From JAMLHN01 sp035708745 (lineage in GTDB: Bacteria; Chloroflexota; Chloroflexia; Thermomicrobiales; UBA6265), in NCBI GenBank assembly GCA_035708745.1, contig DASTFJ010000324.1, positions 1 through 12,495 of the forward strand: a stretch of DNA of 12,495 bases, read 5' to 3'. Of this stretch, positions 7,034 through 12,495 are shown one piece after another. Below the pieces are notes generated by a model. That model ran no database searches and was not told the origin of the DNA. It saw nothing but the letters and a program-made list of their open reading frames with translations. The position numbers were made by a program, and so were the translations under genes. Position 1 is the stretch's first letter, and each line of letters starts with the position of its first letter.

Positions 7034-7759
7034 TTATCCGGTGGGACAGAGGCATGTAGCCGGATCGAGCGCGGTGACGCCATCGGCACAACTGGGGAAA
7101 CAGGCGATGCCGCATTCCTCGGTGCCGGTGGGACATTGACAGGCGCCAGCGTCGAGACAGTCAGCTCCGGCCGGGCAGCAGTTTTGCCCGCAGATCATCT
7201 TGGGCGGGTCGCAGGCGGATGCAGCCGGTGCGGCGGCCGGTGTGGGTGTGCTGGTGGGCTCGGCGAGCGGCGGTTGGACTGGCACCGAGCTGGACGATGT
7301 ATTGTCAGGCGTCGCCATCCAGGTGCCGAGCTGTTCGGAATCGGCATTTGCCAGCGAGCCGAGGATGAAGCTGGAACAGCCCGATATCTCGGCATCCGAC
7401 ACGCCGGTGAGCGAGAGCATACTGCCATCATCGAGCGCGGCCAGCAGGTCGATGGCAGGGCCAGTGGCCTGGCCGACGATAGATGCGGCAGCTTGCCCGG
7501 CGAGGGTGAGGGAGCCGGTGTCGATGGCGCCGCCGGCGTCGATGTCGATGACGAGGGCGCCAGAGACGGTCGAACCGGCATCGAGCGATGAGGTCAGGGT
7601 GATCTCATAGGTGCACGAGCCGCCGGTCTGGGCCAGCGCCGGTTGGAAGCGGGAGAAGGCTGCCGCGAGTCCCGCGGCAAGCGACCCGCCGAGGAGTGCG
7701 CGACGGTTGGTCGTTGTTGCGCGGGTGCGGGTCCAGCTATCGAAACGACTGGCGTCCAT
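7034..7759 (-). CDS. Gene A: exported head-domain protein with a 12-cysteine tail
   Basis: I do not recognise a named function. The 241-residue protein starts M-D-A-S-R-F-D-S-W-T-R, then a twin arginine (N-R-R-A-L-L-G-G, 18-25), a hydrophobic segment and a cleavage site near A-L-A-Q (41-44), a Tat-like signal. The head domain (about 49-150) is bounded by C49 and C128 and ends L-G-T-W-M-A-T; it is of the same subtype as in genes D and E. A Pro/Ser/Thr-rich linker (151-181) leads to a tail with 12 cysteines, C183-x6-C-x3-CC-x5-C-x5-C-x-C-x6-C-x3-C-x3-C-x11-C-x-C238, an even number that suits disulfides. Gene B carries the same 12-cysteine module. CGGAG stands six bases before the ATG, and the gap from gene B is 15 bp, so this is the last gene of the operon. 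Confidence 0.85.
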   Translation of the reverse strand: MDASRFDSWTRTRATTTNRRALLGGSLAAGLAAAFSRFQPALAQTGGSCTYEITLTSSLDAGSTVSGALVIDIDAGGAIDTGSLTLAGQAAASIVGQATGPAIDLLAALDDGSMLSLTGVSDAEISGCSSFILGSLANADSEQLGTWMATPDNTSSSSVPVQPPLAEPTSTPTPAAAPAASACDPPKMICGQNCCPAGADCLDAGACQCPTGTEECGIACFPSCADGVTALDPATCLCPTG

Positions 7760-7774
7760 CGCGTACTCCGGTGG

Positions 7775-9040
7775 CTATGCGTTGATGCAGTCGCCGAGAT
7801 GGCAGATTTGACCGGGAGCGCATGGGTTGCCGCTGAATCCGCAATAGTCGGCATCGTTGTTGATATCGTGACAGACCCCGTTGTCGCAAACGATGCCGCC
7901 GGATGTGCGCGGACAGACGTTGCCACATGCGCCACAGTTGTCGATGTCATTCCGAAGATCGACGCAACTACCCGCGGCGCAGAAGGTGAAGGGCGTGCCA
8001 TCACCACTGGTGACATTGGAGCAGGAGGTGCAAACGCTCCCAGCGAAACAGAGCTGCGAACAACATTCAGAATGATCGATGCAGGGGGTTTGGTCCGGCG
8101 CGCAACCGCAGACGCCGTTAGCGCAGACCTGGGGCAGGATGCAGACATTGCCGCAGTTGCCGCAGTTCTGGCTGTCCTTGTTGGGGTCGATGCAGCCGAA
8201 GTCACCGCAGACCTTGCCGGCGCAATCGAAGCAGGTGCCCCCAGCGCAATAGCCGGAGCAGCACTGGCCGTGGTTCTGGCAGGTCTGCTGATTCTGGATG
8301 CAGGCGGCCTCGGGACCTGGGCAGGTGCAGGTATCGAGATCGAGGGACTGACCGCCGGTGCAGCTGGGAACGCAACTGGTGCCGCATTGTTCCGTGCCGC
8401 TTGGGCAAGTGCAGAGCCCCTGGTTGGCATCGGTGCAGGTGGCGCTGCCGGGACAACAGTTCTGGCCGCAGGTGGTTTGGGGGGGCGGGCAATTGAGGGA
8501 GGACCCGCCAGTGCTGCCAGACGAGCCGGAGCCGGTGTTGGTCGAACCGGACGGCGGGGCGCCGCTGGCGGCAGTTCCGGCGGCGGCGGTGGCTTGCCAG
8601 GCGCCGAGATCGCCGGGTTGGGGGCCGGTGAGGATGCCGGCGATTTCGCCGGTGCAGCGTTCGATGAGTTGCGCGCCGGCGCCGGAAAAGGCGAGTGTTT
8701 GATTGCCAGCAAGGGTGATCTCGAAATCGATGGCGCGGCCGGTTGCGACGCCGATGGCCGCCTGGGCGCTTCCGGATGTTGGCGTGAAGGAGGCTTGGGT
8801 GAAATCGCCGTCCGGGCCGAGGGCGAATTGGAGTGTGCCGTCGTACGTGGCCGGGGCGGATGGGCCGCCGGCGGTTTCGGCGTGAATCGTCAGGCTGCAG
8901 GTTCCCTGAGCCAGCACGTTCGATGTGAGACTTGGCAATGCGGCAGCCGCACTGCCTACCCCCATCACGCGAAGCGCATCGCGGCGGGAGAGCCGAAGGG
9001 CGCGATTGCGAGTCCAGTTATCGAAGCGTTTGGAATCCAT
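7775..9040 (-). CDS. Gene B: exported protein with a 44-cysteine modular tail
   Basis: Function unknown. From the ATG at 9040 (421 residues) it opens M-D-S-K-R-F-D-N-W-T-R with a twin arginine (L-S-R-R-D-A-L, 17-23), an alanine-rich hydrophobic core and a likely cut after N-V-L-A-Q. The head domain spans 48-151, with C48 and C129 and the ending G-P-Q-P-G-D-L-G-A-W-Q-A-T. A Gly/Ser linker (155-182) follows. The tail has 44 cysteines: a 12-Cys module as in gene A (184-240), two 14-Cys units (247-311 and 313-390), each a knottin-like 6-Cys part followed by a Stig1-like 8-Cys part, and a final four (400-418). The frame is open to a TTG at 9079, but the 13 extra residues break the shared N-terminus, and GGAG lies ten bases before ATG 9040. 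No anchor motif is visible at the C-terminus. Confidence 0.85.
   Translation of the reverse strand: MDSKRFDNWTRNRALRLSRRDALRVMGVGSAAAALPSLTSNVLAQGTCSLTIHAETAGGPSAPATYDGTLQFALGPDGDFTQASFTPTSGSAQAAIGVATGRAIDFEITLAGNQTLAFSGAGAQLIERCTGEIAGILTGPQPGDLGAWQATAAAGTAASGAPPSGSTNTGSGSSGSTGGSSLNCPPPQTTCGQNCCPGSATCTDANQGLCTCPSGTEQCGTSCVPSCTGGQSLDLDTCTCPGPEAACIQNQQTCQNHGQCCSGYCAGGTCFDCAGKVCGDFGCIDPNKDSQNCGNCGNVCILPQVCANGVCGCAPDQTPCIDHSECCSQLCFAGSVCTSCSNVTSGDGTPFTFCAAGSCVDLRNDIDNCGACGNVCPRTSGGIVCDNGVCHDINNDADYCGFSGNPCAPGQICHLGDCINA
7871..8302 (-). repeat. Two tandem 14-cysteine units in gene B
   Basis: Residues 247-311 and 313-390 share the order C-x6-C-x5-CC-x3-C-x4/5-C-x2-C-x4/13-C-x4-C-x9-C-x2-C-x3-C-x5/8-C-x4-C. 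The same order occurs twice in gene D. The second half carries the N-C-G-x-C-G-N-V-C signature familiar from Stig1-type proteins. Confidence 0.75.
8593..9040 (-). repeat. Head-coding segment of gene B, paralogous to 9838-10285 in gene C
   Basis: The first ~450 bases of genes B and C align without a gap. A run of about 33 identical bases (8595-8627 against 9840-9872) lies at exactly the same distance from both start codons. By eye about three quarters of the first 151 residues are identical, and the first 24 are all identical. The tails downstream are different. Confidence 0.75.
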
Positions 9041-9082
9041 GGTGTGTTGTCTCCGGTGCTCTGGAAACTCGGATCGCAATGA

Positions 9083-10285
9083 TCAGGTCGTTCTCGTACA
9101 GATGCCGTTCGTGCAAAAGCCGCTGCCCTGGATGTATTCGCAACAGTCGGCGTCCGCGCTGCATGCGAAGCCGTTGATGATGCAACATGCGCCGAAGCAG
9201 ACCACCGGGGAGCCCTCGCAGCAATACACATCGTCGTCCGAGCAGGACTGACCGAGCTGCGCGCAACCGCAGATTTTCGAGCTTATGCTGCAAGCCTTGG
9301 AGCAACAATCGGTCGAGGATGCGCATGATTCACCATCGGGAAGGCAGCCGGACGAGCAAGCGCCGTTCACGCAATGCTGGTTGAGACAATCGGAATCGGA
9401 CGTGCATGCGCCTGTGAGCACGATGCAGCGATCGCTGTTGGCGCCGCCAAGACATGCCACTTGCGTGTCTCCGCCTTGCTGGCAGCAATCGTCCAAACCG
9501 GCGCACACACCCCCGACTTGCGAGCAGCCGCAAACACCTGGCGCCTGGGATTCATGGGGGCAAAGGAGGCTGCAACAATCCGCTGGAACGTTGCATGCTC
9601 CGCCATCGGGGGTACAGGTTTGCCCCGAGGAGCACACGCCGTTGTCGCATTGGCCACTGTCGCAGATCGCGCCACATGCGCCGCAGTTTTGTGGATCGGA
9701 TTGCGTATCGATACACGTTCCGGCGCAGAGCGTTTGGCCTGGTGGGCAGGAGGTCGTGGAGTCCGATCCGTTGCTCGAACTCGACTGGCTCTGGCTGGAG
9801 GTCGATGGAGTGGTGGTCGTTGGTGTTTCCGCGGTCGCCTGCCAGGCGCCGAGATCGCCGGGTTGGGGGCCGCTGAGGATACCGGCGAGGTCGCCGGAGC
9901 AGTCTCCGATCGGTTGCGCCCCGGCGCCGGTGAGCGCGAGGTGCTGGTTTCCCGCGAGCGTCAGCAGTATGTCGATCGCCCGGCCGGTGGCGCGGCCCGT
10001 TATCGATTGGGCGCTACCGGATGCCTGTGTGAAGGTCGCCTGACCAAGGTTGCCATCGGAATCCAGGGTGAATTGCAGCGTCCCATCGTATGAGGCCGGA
10101 GCGGACGGCCCTCCCGCGGTCTCGGCGTGAATGGTGAGGCTGCAGGTGTTTTGTGCGAGCGTGCTCGACTCGAACGCCGGGATCGCGGCGGCCGCTCCGC
10201 TTGCTCCCATGAGGCGAAGCGCATCGCGGCGGGAGAGCCGCAGGGCTCGGTTGCGGGTCCAGTTGTCGAAGCGTTTTGAATCCAT
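9083..10285 (-). CDS. Gene C: exported protein with five knottin-like modules (42-cysteine tail)
   Basis: Function unknown. From ATG 10285 (400 residues) the signal and head domain (1-151) are close to those of gene B: same M-D-S-K-R-F-D-N-W-T-R opening, twin arginine at 19-20, head cysteines C48 and C129, ending G-A-W-Q-A-T. A Ser/Thr-rich linker (152-179) precedes 42 cysteines. First comes a Stig1-like part (180-218, with N-C-G-A-C-G). Then follow five six-cysteine units with the inhibitor-cystine-knot order C-x6-C-x5/6-CC-x3-9-C-x3-9-C: 224-252, 254-287, 314-339, 341-367 and 368-396, with a four-cysteine spacer at 294-310. Some join through C-G-C. The frame is open to 10405, but those 40 residues are His/Arg/Gln-rich and overlap gene D, so ATG 10285 is used; GGAG lies about 11 bases upstream. 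Confidence 0.85.
   Translation of the reverse strand: MDSKRFDNWTRNRALRLSRRDALRLMGASGAAAAIPAFESSTLAQNTCSLTIHAETAGGPSAPASYDGTLQFTLDSDGNLGQATFTQASGSAQSITGRATGRAIDILLTLAGNQHLALTGAGAQPIGDCSGDLAGILSGPQPGDLGAWQATAETPTTTTPSTSSQSQSSSSNGSDSTTSCPPGQTLCAGTCIDTQSDPQNCGACGAICDSGQCDNGVCSSGQTCTPDGGACNVPADCCSLLCPHESQAPGVCGCSQVGGVCAGLDDCCQQGGDTQVACLGGANSDRCIVLTGACTSDSDCLNQHCVNGACSSGCLPDGESCASSTDCCSKACSISSKICGCAQLGQSCSDDDVYCCEGSPVVCFGACCIINGFACSADADCCEYIQGSGFCTNGICTRTT
9098..9616 (-). repeat. Array of five knottin-like six-cysteine modules in gene C
   Basis: Residues 224-396 hold units such as CLPDGESCASSTDCCSKAC and CTPDGGACNVPADCC. Each unit has two single cysteines, an adjacent pair, then two more, which is the spacing of inhibitor cystine knots. 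A four-cysteine stretch separates the second and third units. The fold is inferred from spacing alone. Confidence 0.7.
9838..10285 (-). repeat. Head-coding segment of gene C, paralogous to 8593-9040 in gene B
   Basis: Partner of the gene B segment. The two are colinear with no length change over about 450 bases and diverge right after the W-Q-A-T end of the head domain, where unrelated linkers begin. Confidence 0.75.
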
Positions 10286-10314
10286 GCCGGCGCGTACTCC
10301 GTCGCAGAGGATGA

Positions 10315-11406
10315 CTACTGGCAGGATCCGTTCTGACAGTTGGTACCGATGCACATGTTGTTGCAGTTGCCGCAGTTGTTGTTGTCGGAGGTGGTGTCGA
10401 CGCACTGATCGTTGCAGACGACCATGCCGCAGCTATCGCAGGTTCCGTTATTGCACCATCCGCTGCAGCATTGGCCACTGAAGCCGCAGGCGCCGCCCAA
10501 GTCGACACAGCCGCCTCCGCCGCCGCCATCGTCACCGCCGGCCCCACCGTCGCCGCCGGTGCATGTGCCATTGACGCAGGACTCGGTATCGACATTGCAG
10601 GCGTTGAAGCAGGCGCCGCAGTGGGCGAGATTGTCGGAGAGGACGATGCAATCTTCGCCGCAGATCGTGTCGCCGCAGGAGCGGCATTCGTTGTCGGTAC
10701 ACCAGCCGGAGCAGCACTCGCTGCTGGCGTTGCACTGGCTCTGCAGCTCGAGACAGCTGCCTCCACCGCCGCCGGACCCACCGCCGTCGCCGGAACCGCC
10801 ACCGGAACCCGATCCGTTGCCAGAGCCCGAACCTGCACCGGTTCCCGTTCCGGAACCGGAACCGGATTGACCGGAGGAGGGTGGCGGGGGTGTCGTTCCG
10901 GAGCCGCTTCCCGAGCCGGAACTGGTTCCGGAGCCGGAGGTTGCTTGCCAGGTGCCGATCTGGCCGGTGTCGGGATTGGCGAGAGACCCAACGATGGAGG
11001 CATTGCAGGCGCTGATGTCCGAACCGGCGACGCCGGTGAGCGAGAGCGTGGTGCCATCGGCCAGTGAGGCGAGCAGATCGATCGCCGGACCGGTGACCTG
11101 ACCAACGACCGAGGCTTTGGCCTGGCCGGTCAGGGTGAGGGAGCCGGTGTCGATGGCGCCGTCGTCGCCGATATCGATGGCGAGGGAGCCGGAGACCAAT
11201 GTGCCGCTCTCGAGCGACGAGGTGAGGCTGACCTTGTAGGTACAGGAGCCGTTTCCGCCGTCACCGCCGCCGAATTGGGCATTGGCGGGTTGGAAGCGGG
11301 TAAGCGCCGCGGCGAGGCCGGCCGTGAGCGACCAGCCGAGGACTGTGCGACGGTTGGCGGCGGTGGCGCGAGTGCGAGTCCAGGAGTCGAATGCCTTGCC
11401 ATCCAT
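10315..11406 (-). CDS. Gene D: exported protein with two 14-cysteine units after a Gly/Ser linker
   Basis: Function unknown. From ATG 11406 (363 residues) it starts M-D-G-K-A-F-D-S-W-T-R, with a twin arginine (N-R-R-T-V-L-G, 18-24), a hydrophobic core and a likely cut at P-A-N-A-Q (40-44). The head domain has C55 and C134 and ends I-G-T-W-Q-A-T at 156. A long Gly/Ser-rich linker with a proline run (157-217) follows. The tail has 28 cysteines in two nearly identical units of 14 (218-282 and 300-362) separated by a Gly/Asp spacer. The frame is open to 11499, but the extra 31 residues are arginine-rich and overlap gene E; GGGAG ten bases before the ATG supports 11406. It starts 5 bases after the gene E stop, so its ribosome binding site lies inside gene E. 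Confidence 0.85.
   Translation of the reverse strand: MDGKAFDSWTRTRATAANRRTVLGWSLTAGLAAALTRFQPANAQFGGGDGGNGSCTYKVSLTSSLESGTLVSGSLAIDIGDDGAIDTGSLTLTGQAKASVVGQVTGPAIDLLASLADGTTLSLTGVAGSDISACNASIVGSLANPDTGQIGTWQATSGSGTSSGSGSGSGTTPPPPSSGQSGSGSGTGTGAGSGSGNGSGSGGGSGDGGGSGGGGGSCLELQSQCNASSECCSGWCTDNECRSCGDTICGEDCIVLSDNLAHCGACFNACNVDTESCVNGTCTGGDGGAGGDDGGGGGGCVDLGGACGFSGQCCSGWCNNGTCDSCGMVVCNDQCVDTTSDNNNCGNCNNMCIGTNCQNGSCQ
10321..10755 (-). repeat. Duplicated 14-cysteine unit in gene D
   Basis: Unit 1 (218-282) and unit 2 (300-362) have identical spacing, C-x6-C-x5-CC-x3-C-x4-C-x2-C-x4-C-x3-C-x9-C-x2-C-x3-C-x6/4-C-x4-C, differing only in one gap. The first six cysteines are knottin-like (E-C-C-S-G-W-C and Q-C-C-S-G-W-C); the last eight resemble Stig1 repeats (H-C-G-A-C and N-C-G-N-C). 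Confidence 0.8.
10756..10938 (-). repeat. Low-complexity Gly/Ser linker coding stretch in gene D
   Basis: Short repeated GGTTCC/GGAACC-like hexamers code for about 60 residues of Gly, Ser and Thr with one proline run, the flexible spacer between head and tail. Slippage here would change linker length. Confidence 0.6.
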
Positions 11407-11411
11407 CGCTT

Positions 11412-11831
11412 TCAGGCTCCCGCGGTTTCGCTCGCGACCCAGACGCCGACGTCTTGCACGCCGGGACCGGAAAACGCGCCGGAGAACTCGCCGGTGCATT
11501 GATCGGCAGGGAAGACGCCGCTACCGACGAAGGTCATGACCGAGGCTGGGTCGGTACCGATCCGTAGCCGGATGGAGCGGCCGGTGGCCTGGCCGACGAC
11601 CGGGGAGGTGGTTCCGTCTGTGAACTGGACTGTGCCGGTGTCGATGGCGCCGTCCTGGCCGATCGAGATGGTGAGGGTGCCCTGGAAGGACTGACCGGTG
11701 TCGGGCCCCAGTGAAACCGTGCCGGCGATGCCGAGCACGCATTGGTCGCCGGAACCGAATTGAGCAGCGGGCACTGGCGCTGAGGGAACCGAGGGTTCCG
11801 AGGCGGCGGCCCATCGAGGAAAGCGCGGCAT
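11412..11831 (-). CDS. Gene E: head domain only, no visible signal peptide or cysteine tail
   Basis: First gene of the operon; function unknown. From ATG 11831 (139 residues) it holds just the shared head domain: C31 and C112, the D-G-A-I-D-T-G motif seen in D, G-Q-A-T-G-R-S-I near 80-87, and the ending V-G-V-W-V-A-S. The N-terminus (M-P-R-F-P-R-W-A-A-A-S-E-P-S) has no twin arginine and no hydrophobic core, although P-V-P-A-A-Q-F-G-S-G matches the mature start of gene D. GGTGAGG six bases upstream favours this ATG. A GTG (11843) and TTG (11846) are also in frame, and a TAA at 11850-11852 blocks any longer version. Either it is a cytoplasmic or non-classically exported relative, or its signal region has been lost by mutation. 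It ends 5 bases before gene D. Confidence 0.7.
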   Translation of the reverse strand: MPRFPRWAAASEPSVPSAPVPAAQFGSGDQCVLGIAGTVSLGPDTGQSFQGTLTISIGQDGAIDTGTVQFTDGTTSPVVGQATGRSIRLRIGTDPASVMTFVGSGVFPADQCTGEFSGAFSGPGVQDVGVWVASETAGA

Positions 11832-11892
11832 AGGGGACCTCACCAATGGTTATTCGTTTGACGGCAATGCGATCAGGTTTTCTCGTCGTCAC

Positions 11893-11921
11893 ACACTAGC
11901 AGCGAATCTGATCGAAGTAAA
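11893..11921 (-). promoter_or_regulatory. Candidate promoter of the cysteine-rich operon
   Basis: On the minus strand TTTACT (11921-11916), a 17-base spacer ending in TGC, then TAGTGT (11898-11893). The TGn before the -10 makes it an extended -10 promoter, which offsets the modest hexamer. Transcription would start near 11886, about 55 bases before the gene E start. It lies in the 130-bp gap after the dehydrogenase gene; no terminator is visible there. Confidence 0.45.
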
Positions 11922-11961
11922 TAGGTGGTCAGGCTGATTTCCGGACGGCCGAGAAGCGAGC

Positions 11962-12495
11962 TCAAACCGGTAGCGGAGAGAGCAGGCCGCCATCGACGCG
12001 GTAGGCGCCGCCGGTGCAGAAGGAGGCTTCGTCGCTAGCGAGGAAGAGGACGAGATTAGCGACCTCCTCGATGGTGCCGACGCGGCCGATCGGATGGGCG
12101 CTGCCCCATGCGGCGATGGTGGCCTCGATGTCGGCGCTGCCGAATTTGCGGGCGGCGTATTCCAACATCGGGGTGCGAATGGAGCCGGGGGCGATGCAAT
12201 TGCAGCGGATGTTTTCGGCGGCGTGATCGAGGGCGACGGTGGTGGTGAAGCTGACGATGCCGCCCTTGGAGGCGGCGTAGGCAGCGACGGTGCGCTGGGA
12301 GGCGAAGGCCTGGACCGAGGCGGTATTGACGATCGATCCGCCACCGCGCTTGCGCATTTCGGGGATGGTGAATTTGCAGGTGAGGAAGGTGCCTTTCAGG
12401 TTGACGCCGAGCTGCCGGTCCCAATCTTCCTCGGAGAAGGTGTCGACGGTGCCGTAGAGGTTGATGCCGGCCGCATTGAAGAGGACATCGACGCC
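11962..12495 (-). CDS. Short-chain dehydrogenase/reductase, C-terminal part (cut by window edge)
   Basis: The last 177 residues of an SDR enzyme; the start and the glycine-rich cofactor motif lie beyond position 12495. Visible are N-A-A-G-I-N (residues 7-12 of the fragment, the N-N-A-G type motif), N-L-K-G-T-F, S-I-V-N-T-A-S with the catalytic Ser region, Y-A-A-S-K with the catalytic Tyr and Lys, N-C-I-A-P-G-S-I-R-T-P, and the usual ending F-C-T-G-G-A-Y-R-V-D-G-G. This is the classical ~250-residue, NAD(P)(H)-dependent type. The alcohol or ketone substrate cannot be inferred. A shorter frame opens at ATG 12357, but the motifs continue upstream without a break, so the gene runs off the edge. 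It seems unrelated to the cysteine-rich operon, which has its own promoter. Confidence 0.93.
   Translation of the reverse strand, partial: GVDVLFNAAGINLYGTVDTFSEEDWDRQLGVNLKGTFLTCKFTIPEMRKRGGGSIVNTASVQAFASQRTVAAYAASKGGIVSFTTTVALDHAAENIRCNCIAPGSIRTPMLEYAARKFGSADIEATIAAWGSAHPIGRVGTIEEVANLVLFLASDEASFCTGGAYRVDGGLLSPLPV

Noticed and set aside
7643..9082. A 479-codon open frame on the plus strand across genes A and B
   Set aside because: It is the antisense shadow of G/C-rich third positions in gene B and part of A. It gives an Ala/Gly/Val-rich protein with no motif, while the minus strand has signals, repeats and ribosome binding sites.
10286..10405. 40-residue extension of gene C upstream of ATG 10285
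   Set aside because: It overlaps the end of gene D in another frame, is His/Arg/Gln-rich, and precedes an N-terminus identical to that of gene B.
10756..10938. The repeated hexamers as a CRISPR or regulatory repeat array
   Set aside because: They are in frame and code for a Gly/Ser/Thr linker; there are no spacers.
7034..11406. Calling the knottin-like tails toxins
   Set aside because: Cysteine spacing alone does not show activity; many knottin and Stig1-like modules are structural or binding domains, and no immunity-type gene is adjacent.
7034..11831. The cysteine-rich genes as precursors of modified peptides (RiPPs) with the head as leader
   Set aside because: No maturation enzyme, protease or dedicated exporter gene is in the window, and the Tat-like signals and even cysteine counts fit ordinary disulfide-bonded secreted proteins better.

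Overview
The window reads as a piece of a high-GC bacterial chromosome in which every credible gene lies on the minus strand. The codon bias, the Tat-type signal on a family 5 solute-binding protein, and the long n-region (F-D-x-W-T-R before a twin arginine) on the small secreted proteins suggest a Chloroflexota bacterium of the Thermomicrobia type. That placement rests on resemblance only; there is no marker gene here.

In transcription order (high to low coordinates) the window holds: (1) the C-terminal part of a short-chain dehydrogenase, cut by the window edge; (2) a tight five-gene operon (11831 to 7034), called E, D, C, B and A below, with a plausible promoter just upstream. All five genes share a ~100-residue head domain with two conserved cysteines. 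D, C, B and A also have a Tat-like signal and tails carrying 28, 42, 44 and 12 cysteines. The tails are built from a few repeating modules: a knottin-like 6-Cys unit, a Stig1-like 8-Cys unit, their 14-Cys combination, and a separate 12-Cys unit. E has neither a visible signal peptide nor a tail. (3) A dipeptide/oligopeptide ABC importer operon: binding protein, a 208-bp gap holding a long imperfect inverted repeat, then two translationally coupled permeases. No ATPase gene is present. (4) An LCP (LytR-CpsA-Psr) family protein with a cytoplasmic zinc ribbon and its own promoter. (5) After a 315-bp leader/promoter region, a polyprenyl-phosphate sugar-1-phosphate transferase and the start of a WcaI-like glycosyltransferase, which runs off the left edge.

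Functionally, the left end is an exopolysaccharide/cell-surface glycan locus: the sugar transferase starts the lipid-linked sugar, the glycosyltransferase extends it, and LCP proteins typically move such glycans to the cell wall. The middle is peptide or nickel-type uptake. The right-hand operon is the most unusual part: a set of exported, disulfide-rich modular proteins whose heads and tails appear to have been reshuffled among paralogs. Their function cannot be read from the sequence. No RNA genes, CRISPR arrays, insertion sequences or convincing rho-independent terminators were seen.
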